Of a stretch of 11,490 bases of DNA, positions 1 through 6,764 are shown piece by piece. The stretch lies in assembly GCA_964625325.1 (NCBI GenBank), contig CAZVBA010000021.1:1-11490 (forward strand). The letters are read 5' to 3'. Each line of letters opens with the position of its first letter. Within the stretch, counting starts at the first letter, position 1. Below the pieces are notes generated by a model that saw only the letters and a program-made list of their open reading frames with translations, ran no database searches and had not been told where the DNA came from. The position numbers and the translations under genes were made by a program. Source of the DNA: CAZILM01 sp964625325. GTDB lineage: Bacteria; Patescibacteriota; Saccharimonadia; Saccharimonadales; CAYVSP01.

Positions 1-345
1 GCTGAGGCGCTCGGAGCCTTCATATTTACGTTTGGTGTCGCCGCGGCAGTCTATCAGGGTTTTGCCGGCTTGCGCCTGGCAGTTACCATCGGTGCTTCGC
101 TGACGGTCGGTATGTTAGTAGCGTCGATTGCTTCCAACGGTCTAATCAATCCGGCCGTAGCTATCGGTGTGCAGTCCTGGGATCGGGCTTACGCCATCGG
201 TCCGGTAGCCGGTTCGATTGTCGGCATGAATCTCTACGCCATGTTGTTCGCACCGGTTGGCAGTTTAGTCTTGCGATCAAAGACGAGCGTTGCTAGCCGT
301 ACCACAACTAAACGAGCTCCAGCCAAGAAGCGTGCTAAGCGCTAA
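1..345 (+). CDS. Aquaporin / MIP-family channel, C-terminal half (5' end outside window)
   Basis: This is a membrane channel for water or small uncharged solutes, of the major intrinsic protein family. The frame is open from base 1, so the gene starts upstream; a TTG at 70 is internal. Visible are a helix beginning with the Glu-containing pattern EALGAFIFTFG (fourth MIP helix), then the second half-helix with the signature NPAVAIGV (codons about 50-57), then a last helix ending near LYAMLFAPVG. The second NPA box has Val where many aquaporins have Arg (NPAR), so pore selectivity may be unusual. The protein ends in a Lys/Arg-rich tail of about 15 residues, probably cytoplasmic. The stop codon overlaps that of the convergent helicase gene by 4 bp. 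Family assignment is good; substrate cannot be told. Confidence 0.8.
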   Translation, partial: AEALGAFIFTFGVAAAVYQGFAGLRLAVTIGASLTVGMLVASIASNGLINPAVAIGVQSWDRAYAIGPVAGSIVGMNLYAMLFAPVGSLVLRSKTSVASRTTTKRAPAKKRAKR

Positions 346-3300
346 ACTTTACCGTTCAGTAGGTCTTCTTCAAACGCTAAGACACCTTTGAGGTTACGGC
401 TATAGTTAGTCGTGTCCGGAAAATTGAGAGTAGCTATATGCTGCCAGACAGCCATTATCAGCCGGCTGAGGCGTGCTAGCTCGGCGTCGTCAAAAGACAG
501 TTCTAGATTAGCGGCCAGTTTGCCATTTTCGTCGGGTTCGACAAATTCCAGGGCACCACTTTTGACAACCAATTTACCGCGGTAGCTGGCTGAATTTTCC
601 ACCAGCAATTTGTAGAATAGTAGCTGCTGGCGATACTTATGGAGTTTGATTTTTTCATATTCGTCCCTGCCCTGCCAGCTCTTGGCCGGTTTACCGGTCT
701 TAAAATCAATAACCGATACACCGCCATCAGCCAGGAAATGCATCTTGTCTACCTTGCCGCTAAGGTGAGCACCGCCAATCACGACGCCCTCGTTGTTGAA
801 GCCGCGCTCAATCAAATCCTTGGCATTTATCTGCTGGCGCCGGGCACTCAGGTATTGTTTGAGGGTGTCATGCCCCCGTTGTTGCAAACGGGTAAAATCA
901 GGCCCGCGCAAATGTTTGCGCTCCAGAATATTGTCAAAGTAGGCGTTGATTTGTTTGCTGGGTGGCGTGGCCCCGTTAGTACGGAGTTCAATGTATAGCC
1001 ACTGCAGCGTTTTATGGATGGCGTCGCCGTAAGCGGCTGAGGGCGTCAAAGCTTCCGGAAAACGCAGTAAGTTATGAACTAGAAAATACTGCGGTCCTGC
1101 TTCCATAACATCGATAAAGTTATTGAGGTGCGTGACGCTGAGCCGATAATTATTAAGGATAGGCTCAAACAAGCTGACCTTGTCAGCGATAATTTGGCGG
1201 AAGCGGTAGGCCCAGTCGGTCAGTAAGATTTCTTGGGCCCGAAGGGTGTCCGGTTTGTCGACAAAATTCGGCTTAAAAGACGGTTGCACCGGTTCTGATT
1301 CTGGGTTGTTGCCACCAATGAAACTCAGGCCCGGCGATAGCTTATTGTTGAGGTCGTTAGTGTAACTGGTGATGAAAAGATCGTGTTTGGCCCGCGTCAA
1401 CGCCACAAACAGCAACCGTAGCTTGTCGTTATCACCGTCGCTGGCCGGTGCAATCGGCAGATTTTTGGGCAGTGCAATGCGCTGGCTGGCGCTGCGGGCA
1501 GTTGGTCCCCAGACTTCGTCCTGGGCATTGATGACAAATACCGTACCGAATTCCAAACCCTTGGCCTTGTAGGCTGTCATTACTTGGACCGCATTGGTCG
1601 TCTGGGTGTGCGGATTCTCATCAACGATTTTCAAATGGGCCTGCCGGTGTAGCGCCACAAACTCGACAACATCATGGACATACAGTGTCGTCTCCGGCTT
1701 CCATTGGCGCAGCTTTTGACGCAACGTCGAGAGCTGGCCCAGTATGGCCAGGTAGGCGTCGGTTGCTTGCTCATAGCGTTCGGTATTGAAGTAGTATTCG
1801 CGCATCGGCGAGATAAAGCCCGGCTTTTTCTTGATCAGTTCGATAACGTCAAATTCAGCATCGGCGCCGTCAGACTGCACACCCATTAACTGGTCGAGTA
1901 CGTATTCCAGCGGCTCAATTTTGCTGCGCCGGGCCAAGTCCACAAACCAGCCGGCGATTGTGCGGACATGCTTATCTTTATGTGCTTTCAAGACGGTTAG
2001 CCAGTGAGCGTGTTTGTTGTAACAAGCCAGACTGATGTCAATCAGAGTTTCGGTGGGTATGTCCCAAAAGTCGTAGCCCAACACCTCACCGAATAATCGG
2101 TCAACTTCAGTCTGGTTATTGTCCGATAGAGCAACCACCAACCCGGCCATGGTCAGCAACTGATTGATAACCGGCGCGTCTAGTATGTTTTCGCGGCGCT
2201 CATAAGCAACCGGAATGTGACGCGTACCTAGGTAAGGCATTAGCCGCTCCAGGTACTTATGACGCGGCGCCACCACAGCGATATCGTGCGGCTCAGTGCC
2301 GGCCTTTAGTGCTTTCGCAATCCGCTCTGATATCCAATCGTACTGGGCCAGCTCACTGATAAAAACGTTATGCTGTAACTGCTTATGGTCATATGAAATG
2401 GTCGCCCGCAGGTTTTTTTGAGCGCTCGGTATAACGGCTTCCAGCCGGTCGGAAATTTGGCCAACGACGGCAAAACTGGCTGCCAGAATATCAGCGGTTG
2501 AGCGGTAATTGGCGCTTAACGTAATAATGCGCGGCTTATCATAAAGATGGCTAAAAGCCACCATATTGGAAGCTTCGGCGCCTTGGAAGGCGTAGATGGC
2601 CTGGTCATCATCGCCGACCGCCATAATGTTGGGACGATTCTCATTGATAGGGTTGTTGCCGAGGCTGGTCAGCATCCTGAGTTGGGCCTTGTTGGTGTCC
2701 TGGAATTCATCGACCAGGATATACTGGTGCCGTTCCTGCAGCGTCAACCGTAATTCATCATCGTGCTCCAGGGCGTGAACGGACTCGATGATCATGTCGT
2801 CAAAATCATAGACGCCGCGCCGGCTCATTTCATCTAACAACTGGCGGTATATATTGGCCAGGGCGTGCATTTTACGGCTGTTGCGGCCACTGTCTTTGAG
2901 TACGTGGCGGCCGTCCGTGTCCTTCTGGCACCAAGCATTACGCCAGGCGGTTATGGGCGGCGCGTACCGGCCGTCGGCTTTGGTTTGTTCAATGGCGCTA
3001 CTAAGTTCAGCAGCAAACTCGGCGGCCAGTTCCGGAAAACCGAATAGTCGGACACCTTTACTATGACTCTGGGCTAGCGCTTGCAGGGCGCGGTAGTCCT
3101 TGAGTAGCTTGGGCGAAGGTGTAGCTGTAAACGCTTCGGCTAGCGGCTTTGCGACTGCATCTATAAATGACTGGTTAGCCTGTACGATAACGTGCAATTC
3201 TTCAGGTGAAGTGGCGTTTTGCTTCAGCCAGCTGATGACGTTGAGTGTATCCTTCAACAAAACATATTCGTCGTCGCCGAGCTTGGTGCTGAACGGATTA

Positions 3301-3461
3301 CTGTGCGGTAATTGCTCAAAGATGGTTTTTAGCAANNNNNNNNNNNNNNNNNNNNNNNNNNNNNNNNNNNNNNNNNNNNNNNNNNNNNNNNNNNNNNNNN
3401 NNNNNNNNNNNNNNNNNNNNNNNNNNNNNNNNNNNTTGTACGCAACTTCAAACTTCCCCAT
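342..3461 (-). CDS. UvrD/PcrA-type superfamily 1 helicase fused to a RecB-like PD-(D/E)XK nuclease (contains assembly gap)
   Basis: ATP-driven 3'-5' DNA helicase with a C-terminal nuclease, presumably for recombination or repair. Residue numbers count the gap as 34. Helicase motifs: II (LVDEFQDT, 249-256), III (GDDDQAIYAFQGA, 283-295), IV (SANYRST, 316-322), V (TAYKAKGLEFGTV, 629-641) and VI (LLFVALTRAK, 683-692). The nuclease part has GDAIH (His815), GKVD (Asp905), VIDFKTGK (Asp919, Lys921) and a QQLLFY motif. No Cys cluster for an iron-sulfur centre is visible. The ATG at 3461 begins MGKFEVAY followed by Lys or Asn, which fits the usual F..Y..LN..Q start of PcrA-like proteins. Walker A and motif Ia should follow at once but fall in the N run. 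The start codon directly abuts a structured element, and no good ribosome binding site is seen within 12 bases. Possibly works like one subunit of AddAB/RecBCD. Confidence 0.9.
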   Translation of the reverse strand: MGKFEVAYXXXXXXXXXXXXXXXXXXXXXXXXXXXXXXXXXXLLKTIFEQLPHSNPFSTKLGDDEYVLLKDTLNVISWLKQNATSPEELHVIVQANQSFIDAVAKPLAEAFTATPSPKLLKDYRALQALAQSHSKGVRLFGFPELAAEFAAELSSAIEQTKADGRYAPPITAWRNAWCQKDTDGRHVLKDSGRNSRKMHALANIYRQLLDEMSRRGVYDFDDMIIESVHALEHDDELRLTLQERHQYILVDEFQDTNKAQLRMLTSLGNNPINENRPNIMAVGDDDQAIYAFQGAEASNMVAFSHLYDKPRIITLSANYRSTADILAASFAVVGQISDRLEAVIPSAQKNLRATISYDHKQLQHNVFISELAQYDWISERIAKALKAGTEPHDIAVVAPRHKYLERLMPYLGTRHIPVAYERRENILDAPVINQLLTMAGLVVALSDNNQTEVDRLFGEVLGYDFWDIPTETLIDISLACYNKHAHWLTVLKAHKDKHVRTIAGWFVDLARRSKIEPLEYVLDQLMGVQSDGADAEFDVIELIKKKPGFISPMREYYFNTERYEQATDAYLAILGQLSTLRQKLRQWKPETTLYVHDVVEFVALHRQAHLKIVDENPHTQTTNAVQVMTAYKAKGLEFGTVFVINAQDEVWGPTARSASQRIALPKNLPIAPASDGDNDKLRLLFVALTRAKHDLFITSYTNDLNNKLSPGLSFIGGNNPESEPVQPSFKPNFVDKPDTLRAQEILLTDWAYRFRQIIADKVSLFEPILNNYRLSVTHLNNFIDVMEAGPQYFLVHNLLRFPEALTPSAAYGDAIHKTLQWLYIELRTNGATPPSKQINAYFDNILERKHLRGPDFTRLQQRGHDTLKQYLSARRQQINAKDLIERGFNNEGVVIGGAHLSGKVDKMHFLADGGVSVIDFKTGKPAKSWQGRDEYEKIKLHKYRQQLLFYKLLVENSASYRGKLVVKSGALEFVEPDENGKLAANLELSFDDAELARLSRLIMAVWQHIATLNFPDTTNYSRNLKGVLAFEEDLLNGKV
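3336..3435. other. Assembly gap of 100 N inside the helicase gene
   Basis: Exactly 100 N. The gene reads MGKFEVAY before it and LLKTIFEQLP after it. In UvrD-type helicases this interval holds the Q motif, Walker A and motifs Ia/Ib, well over 100 residues, so about 34 residues cannot fit. The run is best read as a gap of unknown length, probably 300-450 bp. Confidence 0.85.
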
Positions 3462-3463
3462 TA

Positions 3464-3630
3464 GGACTTACGCACCTCTCCCGCCTGCCAACCTGCGGCG
3501 CAGGTTGCACCGCGGGAGTTTTTGGCGCCTAGCCAGATTTTCGGTTCCGGGACTCCTTCACCGTACCCTTTGTACGGCTCAGTACGTTCCTCACCGAGAA
3601 ATCTGCCTATGCATCCAAATGCGTAAATCC
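3464..3630 (-). repeat. Structured non-coding element with terminal inverted repeats (MITE-like or structured RNA leader)
   Basis: The ends are GGACTTACGCA (3464-3474) and TGCGTAAATCC (3620-3630), inverted repeats with one mismatch. Inside are two large hairpins. Hairpin A pairs 3478-3484 with 3512-3518 and 3490-3496 with 3500-3506. Hairpin B pairs 3521-3525 with 3615-3619, 3535-3545 with 3593-3604 (one bulge) and 3561-3566 with 3572-3577. The whole folds as a tight three-way junction with 0, 2 and 3 unpaired joining bases. Read as minus-strand RNA the single mismatch of the outer stem becomes a G-U pair, whereas plus-strand RNA would have C-A, which favours a minus-strand transcript leading into the helicase gene. 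The termini also look like insertion-sequence ends, so a non-autonomous mobile element is the main alternative. Confidence 0.6.
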
Positions 3631-3643
3631 TCATAGTCTTAGT

Positions 3644-3649
3644 ATTGTA
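3644..3649 (-). promoter_or_regulatory. Possible -10 box for the structured leader and helicase gene
   Basis: TACAAT read on the minus strand. It would place transcription start near 3637, about seven bases before the outer stem of the structured element. No convincing -35 box is visible at 16-18 bp, so this is a weak call. Confidence 0.3.
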
Positions 3650-3680
3650 CGTTAAATCAGGCACCTAAGGGATAATGGGC

Positions 3681-3710
3681 TTGCACTTCGGTTATCAACG
3701 GCAGTATGCT
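3681..3710 (+). promoter_or_regulatory. Likely sigma70-type promoter for the 180-aa membrane protein gene
   Basis: TTGCAC (3681-3686), an 18-bp spacer and TATGCT (3705-3710). Start of transcription would be near 3717, giving a leader of about 18 bases before the ATG at 3735. Confidence 0.45.
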
Positions 3711-3734
3711 TGAAACATCATTAAAAGTGAGAAT

Positions 3735-4277
3735 ATGCGCGCTCTACAAACACTGGAAACCAAACTTGATAGCTTACTGGGAACTAACGCCCCCGTTAAC
3801 CTGTCTGAAAATAGCCGCCGCACCATCATCGAGTACCTACCGTGGGTCAATGTTGTCTTGGGAGCACTGGCTTTTTGGGTGGCCTTGTCGCTTTGGCACT
3901 GGGCACATCCGGGTCAGGCCTTCATTGACTATGCCAACAGCTTGAGTCCGGAATATGGCCGCTCCCTCATTCATCGCCAGACCATCGGCATTTGGTTGGG
4001 CGTAGTTAGTTTGGTAGCGGAAGGATTATTGTTAGTGGCTGCTTATCCAGGCACACGCGACCGTAAAAAACACGGCTGGGACCTACTTTTCTATGCGGCG
4101 CTACTAAATATTGCTTATAGTGTGTTTATTCTATTCACCGATTACGGCAGTACCGACCGCTTGTTGCTGAGTCTCATAACCAGTACCGCCGGTTTGTACT
4201 TGTTGTTTCAGGTTCGCAGTTACTACAGCGGCCGCCGCGCGGTCAAAGCTTCTACCGCTAGGACCAAGCGTTCTTAA
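3735..4277 (+). CDS. Hypothetical four-helix integral membrane protein (180 aa)
   Basis: I do not recognise this family. The protein has a soluble N-terminus of about 32 residues, then four hydrophobic segments near residues 35-55, 85-105, 116-135 and 141-160, and ends in a basic tail (RRAVKASTARTKRS) that is probably cytoplasmic. An insert of about 30 residues between helices 1 and 2 carries polar and aromatic residues. No catalytic motif, Cys pair or metal site stands out. The ATG at 3735 was chosen because a promoter lies just upstream, with a weak ribosome binding site (AAAAGTGAG) close before it. It is followed at 113 bp by the Crp/Fnr-type regulator on the same strand, which has its own ribosome binding site and possible promoter. 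Confidence 0.75.
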   Translation: MRALQTLETKLDSLLGTNAPVNLSENSRRTIIEYLPWVNVVLGALAFWVALSLWHWAHPGQAFIDYANSLSPEYGRSLIHRQTIGIWLGVVSLVAEGLLLVAAYPGTRDRKKHGWDLLFYAALLNIAYSVFILFTDYGSTDRLLLSLITSTAGLYLLFQVRSYYSGRRAVKASTARTKRS

Positions 4278-4330
4278 CTCCGACTAATAACGCATGCCTA
4301 AAACTGCAGACTTTGATTTTTAAATGGTTG

Positions 4331-4359
4331 TTTCTATTAAGGCCCAGAAGCTTTACAAT
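4331..4359 (+). promoter_or_regulatory. Possible promoter of the Crp/Fnr-family gene
   Basis: A good -10 box, TACAAT (4354-4359), has only a weak -35 partner, TTTCTA (4331-4336), at 17 bp. A second arrangement, TTGATT (4313-4318) and TATTAA (4335-4340) at 16 bp, is also possible. Confidence 0.35.
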
Positions 4360-4372
4360 ATAGGGTACACGT

Positions 4373-4378
4373 AAGGAG
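4373..4378 (+). promoter_or_regulatory. Ribosome binding site that supports a GTG start
   Basis: AAGGAG sits 12 bases before the GTG at 4391. No ATG is better placed in this frame, so GTG is taken as the start of the Crp/Fnr-family protein. Confidence 0.55.
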
Positions 4379-4390
4379 TTATTAGCACAC

Positions 4391-5080
4391 GTGGAGGTAT
4401 TCAAGCAATTTATCGAACGCTACCGAGTACTCAAGTTCTCCAGGGGCGAGATTATATTGTTTGAAGGCGAAGTGCCGAACTGCGCTTACATTATCAAGAA
4501 AGGCGTCGTTAAAACCTATAACTTGACCAGCGACGGCCAGGAAAAACCGATTTCGTTTGATGTCGAGATGGAGACTTTCCCGATTGGTTGGGTTTTCGGC
4601 AAGCTGCGCAGTACCCAGTATTTCTACGAAGCCTTCACCGACTGCAGCGTTTACTGCGTACCGCGCGAAGACTTGCTGCACTTTATTAAGCACAATCCCA
4701 AGCTGCTCTACAACTACTTTGACTACTTTGTATCGCGTTACTTGAACTATCAAATGCGGATTAACGCTTTGGAACAATCAAAGGCCGCCGATAAGGTACT
4801 GCACACGCTGTATTTTCTGTGCATCCGTTTCGGGCTAGAGTTGCGCCAGCACGTCGTCAAGATCAGTCTGCCGCTCACCCAGCAGGATTTGGCCAATTTC
4901 ATGGGCCTGACCCGCGAAACTACCGGTATTGAGCTCAAACGGCTAGAAAAAGCCGGCGTCATCTCTTACAACCGCCAGAATTACGTCGTTAGGACCGATA
5001 AACTCAATGAGCTACTCGATGAAGAGTATGAATCGATGCGACTGATCGGCTCACCGGCCCCATCGCTGGACGCCCGCTAG
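4391..5080 (+). CDS. Crp/Fnr-family transcriptional regulator
   Basis: One-component DNA-binding regulator of 229 residues, the usual family length. Residues 15-95 form a cyclic-nucleotide-binding-type beta barrel (RGEIILFEGEVPNCAYII, then KKGVVKTY). A dimerisation helix covers about 105-130, and the winged helix-turn-helix spans about 160-200, with recognition helix LTRETTGIELKRLEKAG (173-189). It keeps Arg175, Glu176 and Gly179, matching RE..G of E. coli Crp, but Ile180 replaces the third base-contacting Arg. The barrel lacks the phosphate-binding Arg-Ser/Thr signature expected for cAMP, and there is no Fnr-type N-terminal Cys cluster, so the ligand is unknown. GTG start. Its last 4 bases overlap the stop of the convergent response regulator. 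A matching palindrome lies at 8045-8060. Confidence 0.88.
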   Translation: MEVFKQFIERYRVLKFSRGEIILFEGEVPNCAYIIKKGVVKTYNLTSDGQEKPISFDVEMETFPIGWVFGKLRSTQYFYEAFTDCSVYCVPREDLLHFIKHNPKLLYNYFDYFVSRYLNYQMRINALEQSKAADKVLHTLYFLCIRFGLELRQHVVKISLPLTQQDLANFMGLTRETTGIELKRLEKAGVISYNRQNYVVRTDKLNELLDEEYESMRLIGSPAPSLDAR

Positions 5081-5475
5081 CTAGTGGCGTCGTCCTTCTT
5101 TTCAATGTTATGGCTAACCAAGTGATTGACATTGATAGCCAACTGCTTGGGTGAGGTGCGAGCCTTAACAATATATTTATAAGCCCCCAGCTGCAAGGCG
5201 GCCGTTATTTCTTTATCCTGGTCTAGGTTAGTTAAGACGACAATCTTGGTGTCACTTTTGGCGTAGAGCTTGCGGTATTGTTTGAGAAAGCCCAAGCCAT
5301 CCAAATTAGGCATTAATAAGTCCAATAAAATGAGGTTGGGCTTGAACTTTTTAAGCTTAGCCAAACCTTCCAGACCATCGTGAGCCACTTGAACACGGTG
5401 ACCTTCACTAGTCAATATTAGTTCATAGGCTTCGTTGAGGGCGGTATTGTCTTCAATAACTAAGATGTTGGCCAT
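5077..5475 (-). CDS. Single-domain response regulator (CheY-like receiver)
   Basis: This 132-residue protein is a stand-alone receiver domain with no DNA-binding or enzymatic output. The acidic pocket (Glu8, Asp9), phosphoacceptor Asp52 in LLDLLMP, Thr82 in VVLTN and Lys104 in YIVKA are all present, so it should be phosphorylated normally. It most likely accepts phosphate from the PAS histidine kinase encoded 54 bp upstream and acts by protein-protein contact. The start at 5475 is supported by AAGGAGA at 5481-5487, five bases before the ATG. The short space before it also contains an AT-rich stretch (TAATATAGT on the minus strand) that could be an extra promoter. Its stop codon overlaps that of the Crp/Fnr gene on the other strand. 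Confidence 0.93.
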   Translation of the reverse strand: MANILVIEDNTALNEAYELILTSEGHRVQVAHDGLEGLAKLKKFKPNLILLDLLMPNLDGLGFLKQYRKLYAKSDTKIVVLTNLDQDKEITAALQLGAYKYIVKARTSPKQLAINVNHLVSHNIEKKDDATS

Positions 5476-5529
5476 AACAGTCTCCTTTTCCTTACTATAT
5501 TACTCTCTGGACCCCTCAGCGCAAACCTC

Positions 5530-6492
5530 CTAATAATTATCTAGCGGTAGGCGGATTTCAAACGTCGANNNNNNNNNNNNNNNNNNNNNNNNNNNNNNNN
5601 NNNNNNNNNNNNNNNNNNNNNNNNNNNNNNNNNNNNNNNNNNNNNNNNNNNNNNNNNNNNNNNNNNNNTTGTCGATTAAGTTCTCAAAAACCATCCGTAA
5701 GCGTGAGGCGTCGGCTCTAATGGTTAGTATGCGGTCTTGGTGGCTAAATTTGATGGTTTGTTGGCGCTGTTTTATCTTGTTTAACTGTTCGTAGAGAATA
5801 TCTTGAAGCAATTGAATGAGATCGACGTCTGACAGGTTAAGGGCAATCTGACCGGCGTCAATCCTAGCGACCTTCAGCAGGTCATCAATAATTTGGATTT
5901 GGCGTTCATTACTTTCATAAGCTTTAGTCAGGAGAGTGCGTTGTTTCTCGGTCAAATCACCGACATAACCTTCGAGTATCATGCCGACGTATTGCTTAAC
6001 GCCTGTGGCAGGGGTGCGTAGTTGGTGCGAGGCGATTGAAATAAAATCATCCTTGGCTTGCTCTAGGGTTAACTCGCGGCTGATATCGCGAAAGACTTCA
6101 ATCGCACCGATGGGTTTACTGCGCATTAAAACTGGCGAAACGGTCAATGAGACTGGTACGCGAGCGTTATTTTTGCGTCGGTAATAGGCCCGCGCCGTGA
6201 CCGGTTTGCCGGTCAGGAAGGCTTGGGTAATTGGCCGCTCCAAATTACTTAACAAATTACCGGCCCGGTCTTCGGCGATAATGATGCTGGGAAACCAGGT
6301 ACCCAGCAGTTCACTCTCCTTATAGCCCAAGATCTGGGCGGCCACTTGGTTGACGCCGCTGATTCGGCCGAGGGCGTCGGTTACAATGGCGCCCTCACCA
6401 ATGCTAGAAAAAAGCGCCTGAGCCTTAGCGTGCTCATGGCGCATGAAAGAATTAACGAAACGTAACCGGTTAGTTTTCGGCTCTCCAGCCAT
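5530..6492 (-). CDS. Soluble PAS-domain sensor histidine kinase (contains assembly gap)
   Basis: Autophosphorylating kinase partner of the downstream receiver protein. Order of parts: a PAS domain at about 25-140 (FSSIGEGAIVTDALGRI, then a PAC-like FRDISREL end), then a HisKA dimerisation domain with H-box DDFISIASHQLRTP (phosphorylated His156), then the start of the ATPase domain, cut at the N-box (FENLID plus Asn/Lys) by the N run. It resumes only at the terminal strand TFEIRLPL. The G1 and G2 boxes are therefore not visible, but nothing suggests they are missing in the organism. No transmembrane segment or signal peptide is present, so the kinase is cytoplasmic. Its ATG shares one base with the stop codon of the 89-aa gene (TGATG), which implies translational coupling. 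Confidence 0.9.
   Translation of the reverse strand: MAGEPKTNRLRFVNSFMRHEHAKAQALFSSIGEGAIVTDALGRISGVNQVAAQILGYKESELLGTWFPSIIIAEDRAGNLLSNLERPITQAFLTGKPVTARAYYRRKNNARVPVSLTVSPVLMRSKPIGAIEVFRDISRELTLEQAKDDFISIASHQLRTPATGVKQYVGMILEGYVGDLTEKQRTLLTKAYESNERQIQIIDDLLKVARIDAGQIALNLSDVDLIQLLQDILYEQLNKIKQRQQTIKFSHQDRILTIRADASRLRMVFENLIDXXXXXXXXXXXXXXXXXXXXXXXXXXXXXXXXXXSTFEIRLPLDNY
5569..5668. other. Assembly gap of 100 N inside the histidine kinase gene
   Basis: Exactly 100 N between the N-box (NLID) and the last strand (TFEIRLPL) of the ATPase domain. In HATPase_c domains this interval is about 90-100 residues, nearly three times what the run allows, so the real gap is probably near 270-300 bp. Confidence 0.85.
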
Positions 6493-6761
6493 CAGCTGGC
6501 TGGGGCCTTTACACCCCTACTTTTAGTCAGTGCCATCAACCGTTCAGTGTATTCATCTATCACTTGCTTATCATTGGTTAGTAAGGCGAAGGCCAGCTTT
6601 ATCCAATCAATAAGCTTGACCAGATCCTGAGCCGTAACCTCAACCGGTTTCTTGTGCAAGTGGGTAGAAACTTGGCGTTCAATGAAGCGTTCGGCAGCTG
6701 GTCCTAAGTAGTCGCGGCTAATATCAACGAGTTCGTCGTGCAGCGTCAACTCGGTATCCAT
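6492..6761 (-). CDS. Small helical protein of a kinase operon (89 aa, function unknown)
   Basis: I do not recognise this protein with certainty. It is soluble, charged and predicted mostly helical, with a conserved-looking core YLGPAAERFIERQ at 19-31 and an amphipathic second half (LVKLIDWIKLAFALLT, 47-62). The GPAA-type pattern resembles short C-terminal modules in some bacterial signalling proteins, which is only a loose similarity. A ribosome binding site (GAGGAAG, 6770-6776) lies inside the end of the preceding membrane protein gene, 8 bases before the ATG. The gene sits 3 bp after that gene's stop and overlaps the kinase start by one base. Tight coupling on both sides suggests a stoichiometric adaptor between the membrane protein and the kinase. 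This is inference from position. Confidence 0.75.
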   Translation of the reverse strand: MDTELTLHDELVDISRDYLGPAAERFIERQVSTHLHKKPVEVTAQDLVKLIDWIKLAFALLTNDKQVIDEYTERLMALTKSRGVKAPAS

Positions 6762-6764
6762 CTG

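Noticed and set aside
639..998. Several plus-strand frames inside the helicase gene, and similar frames opposite or within the GT2, Crp and GH16 genes
   Set aside because: They are out-of-frame shadows of well-supported genes with no motifs or start signals of their own.
3478..3523. Hairpin followed by TTTTT on the plus strand, like an intrinsic terminator
   Set aside because: No plus-strand gene ends nearby (the upstream gene is on the minus strand), and the hairpin is one arm of the larger structured element.
3561..3580. Minus-strand GAGCCGTAC..GTACGG resembling group II intron domain V
   Set aside because: The helix is too short, lacks the distal stem and GNRA loop, and there is no intron-encoded reverse transcriptase or other intron domain.
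3464..3630. Retron msr-msd RNA, because of the paired ends
   Set aside because: No reverse transcriptase gene adjoins it, and the neighbouring gene is a helicase.
3461..3664. 67-codon minus-strand frame whose stop overlaps the helicase ATG
   Set aside because: It lies almost entirely in the heavily base-paired element, shows no recognised protein motif and has no good ribosome binding site. The pairing pattern explains the sequence better than coding.
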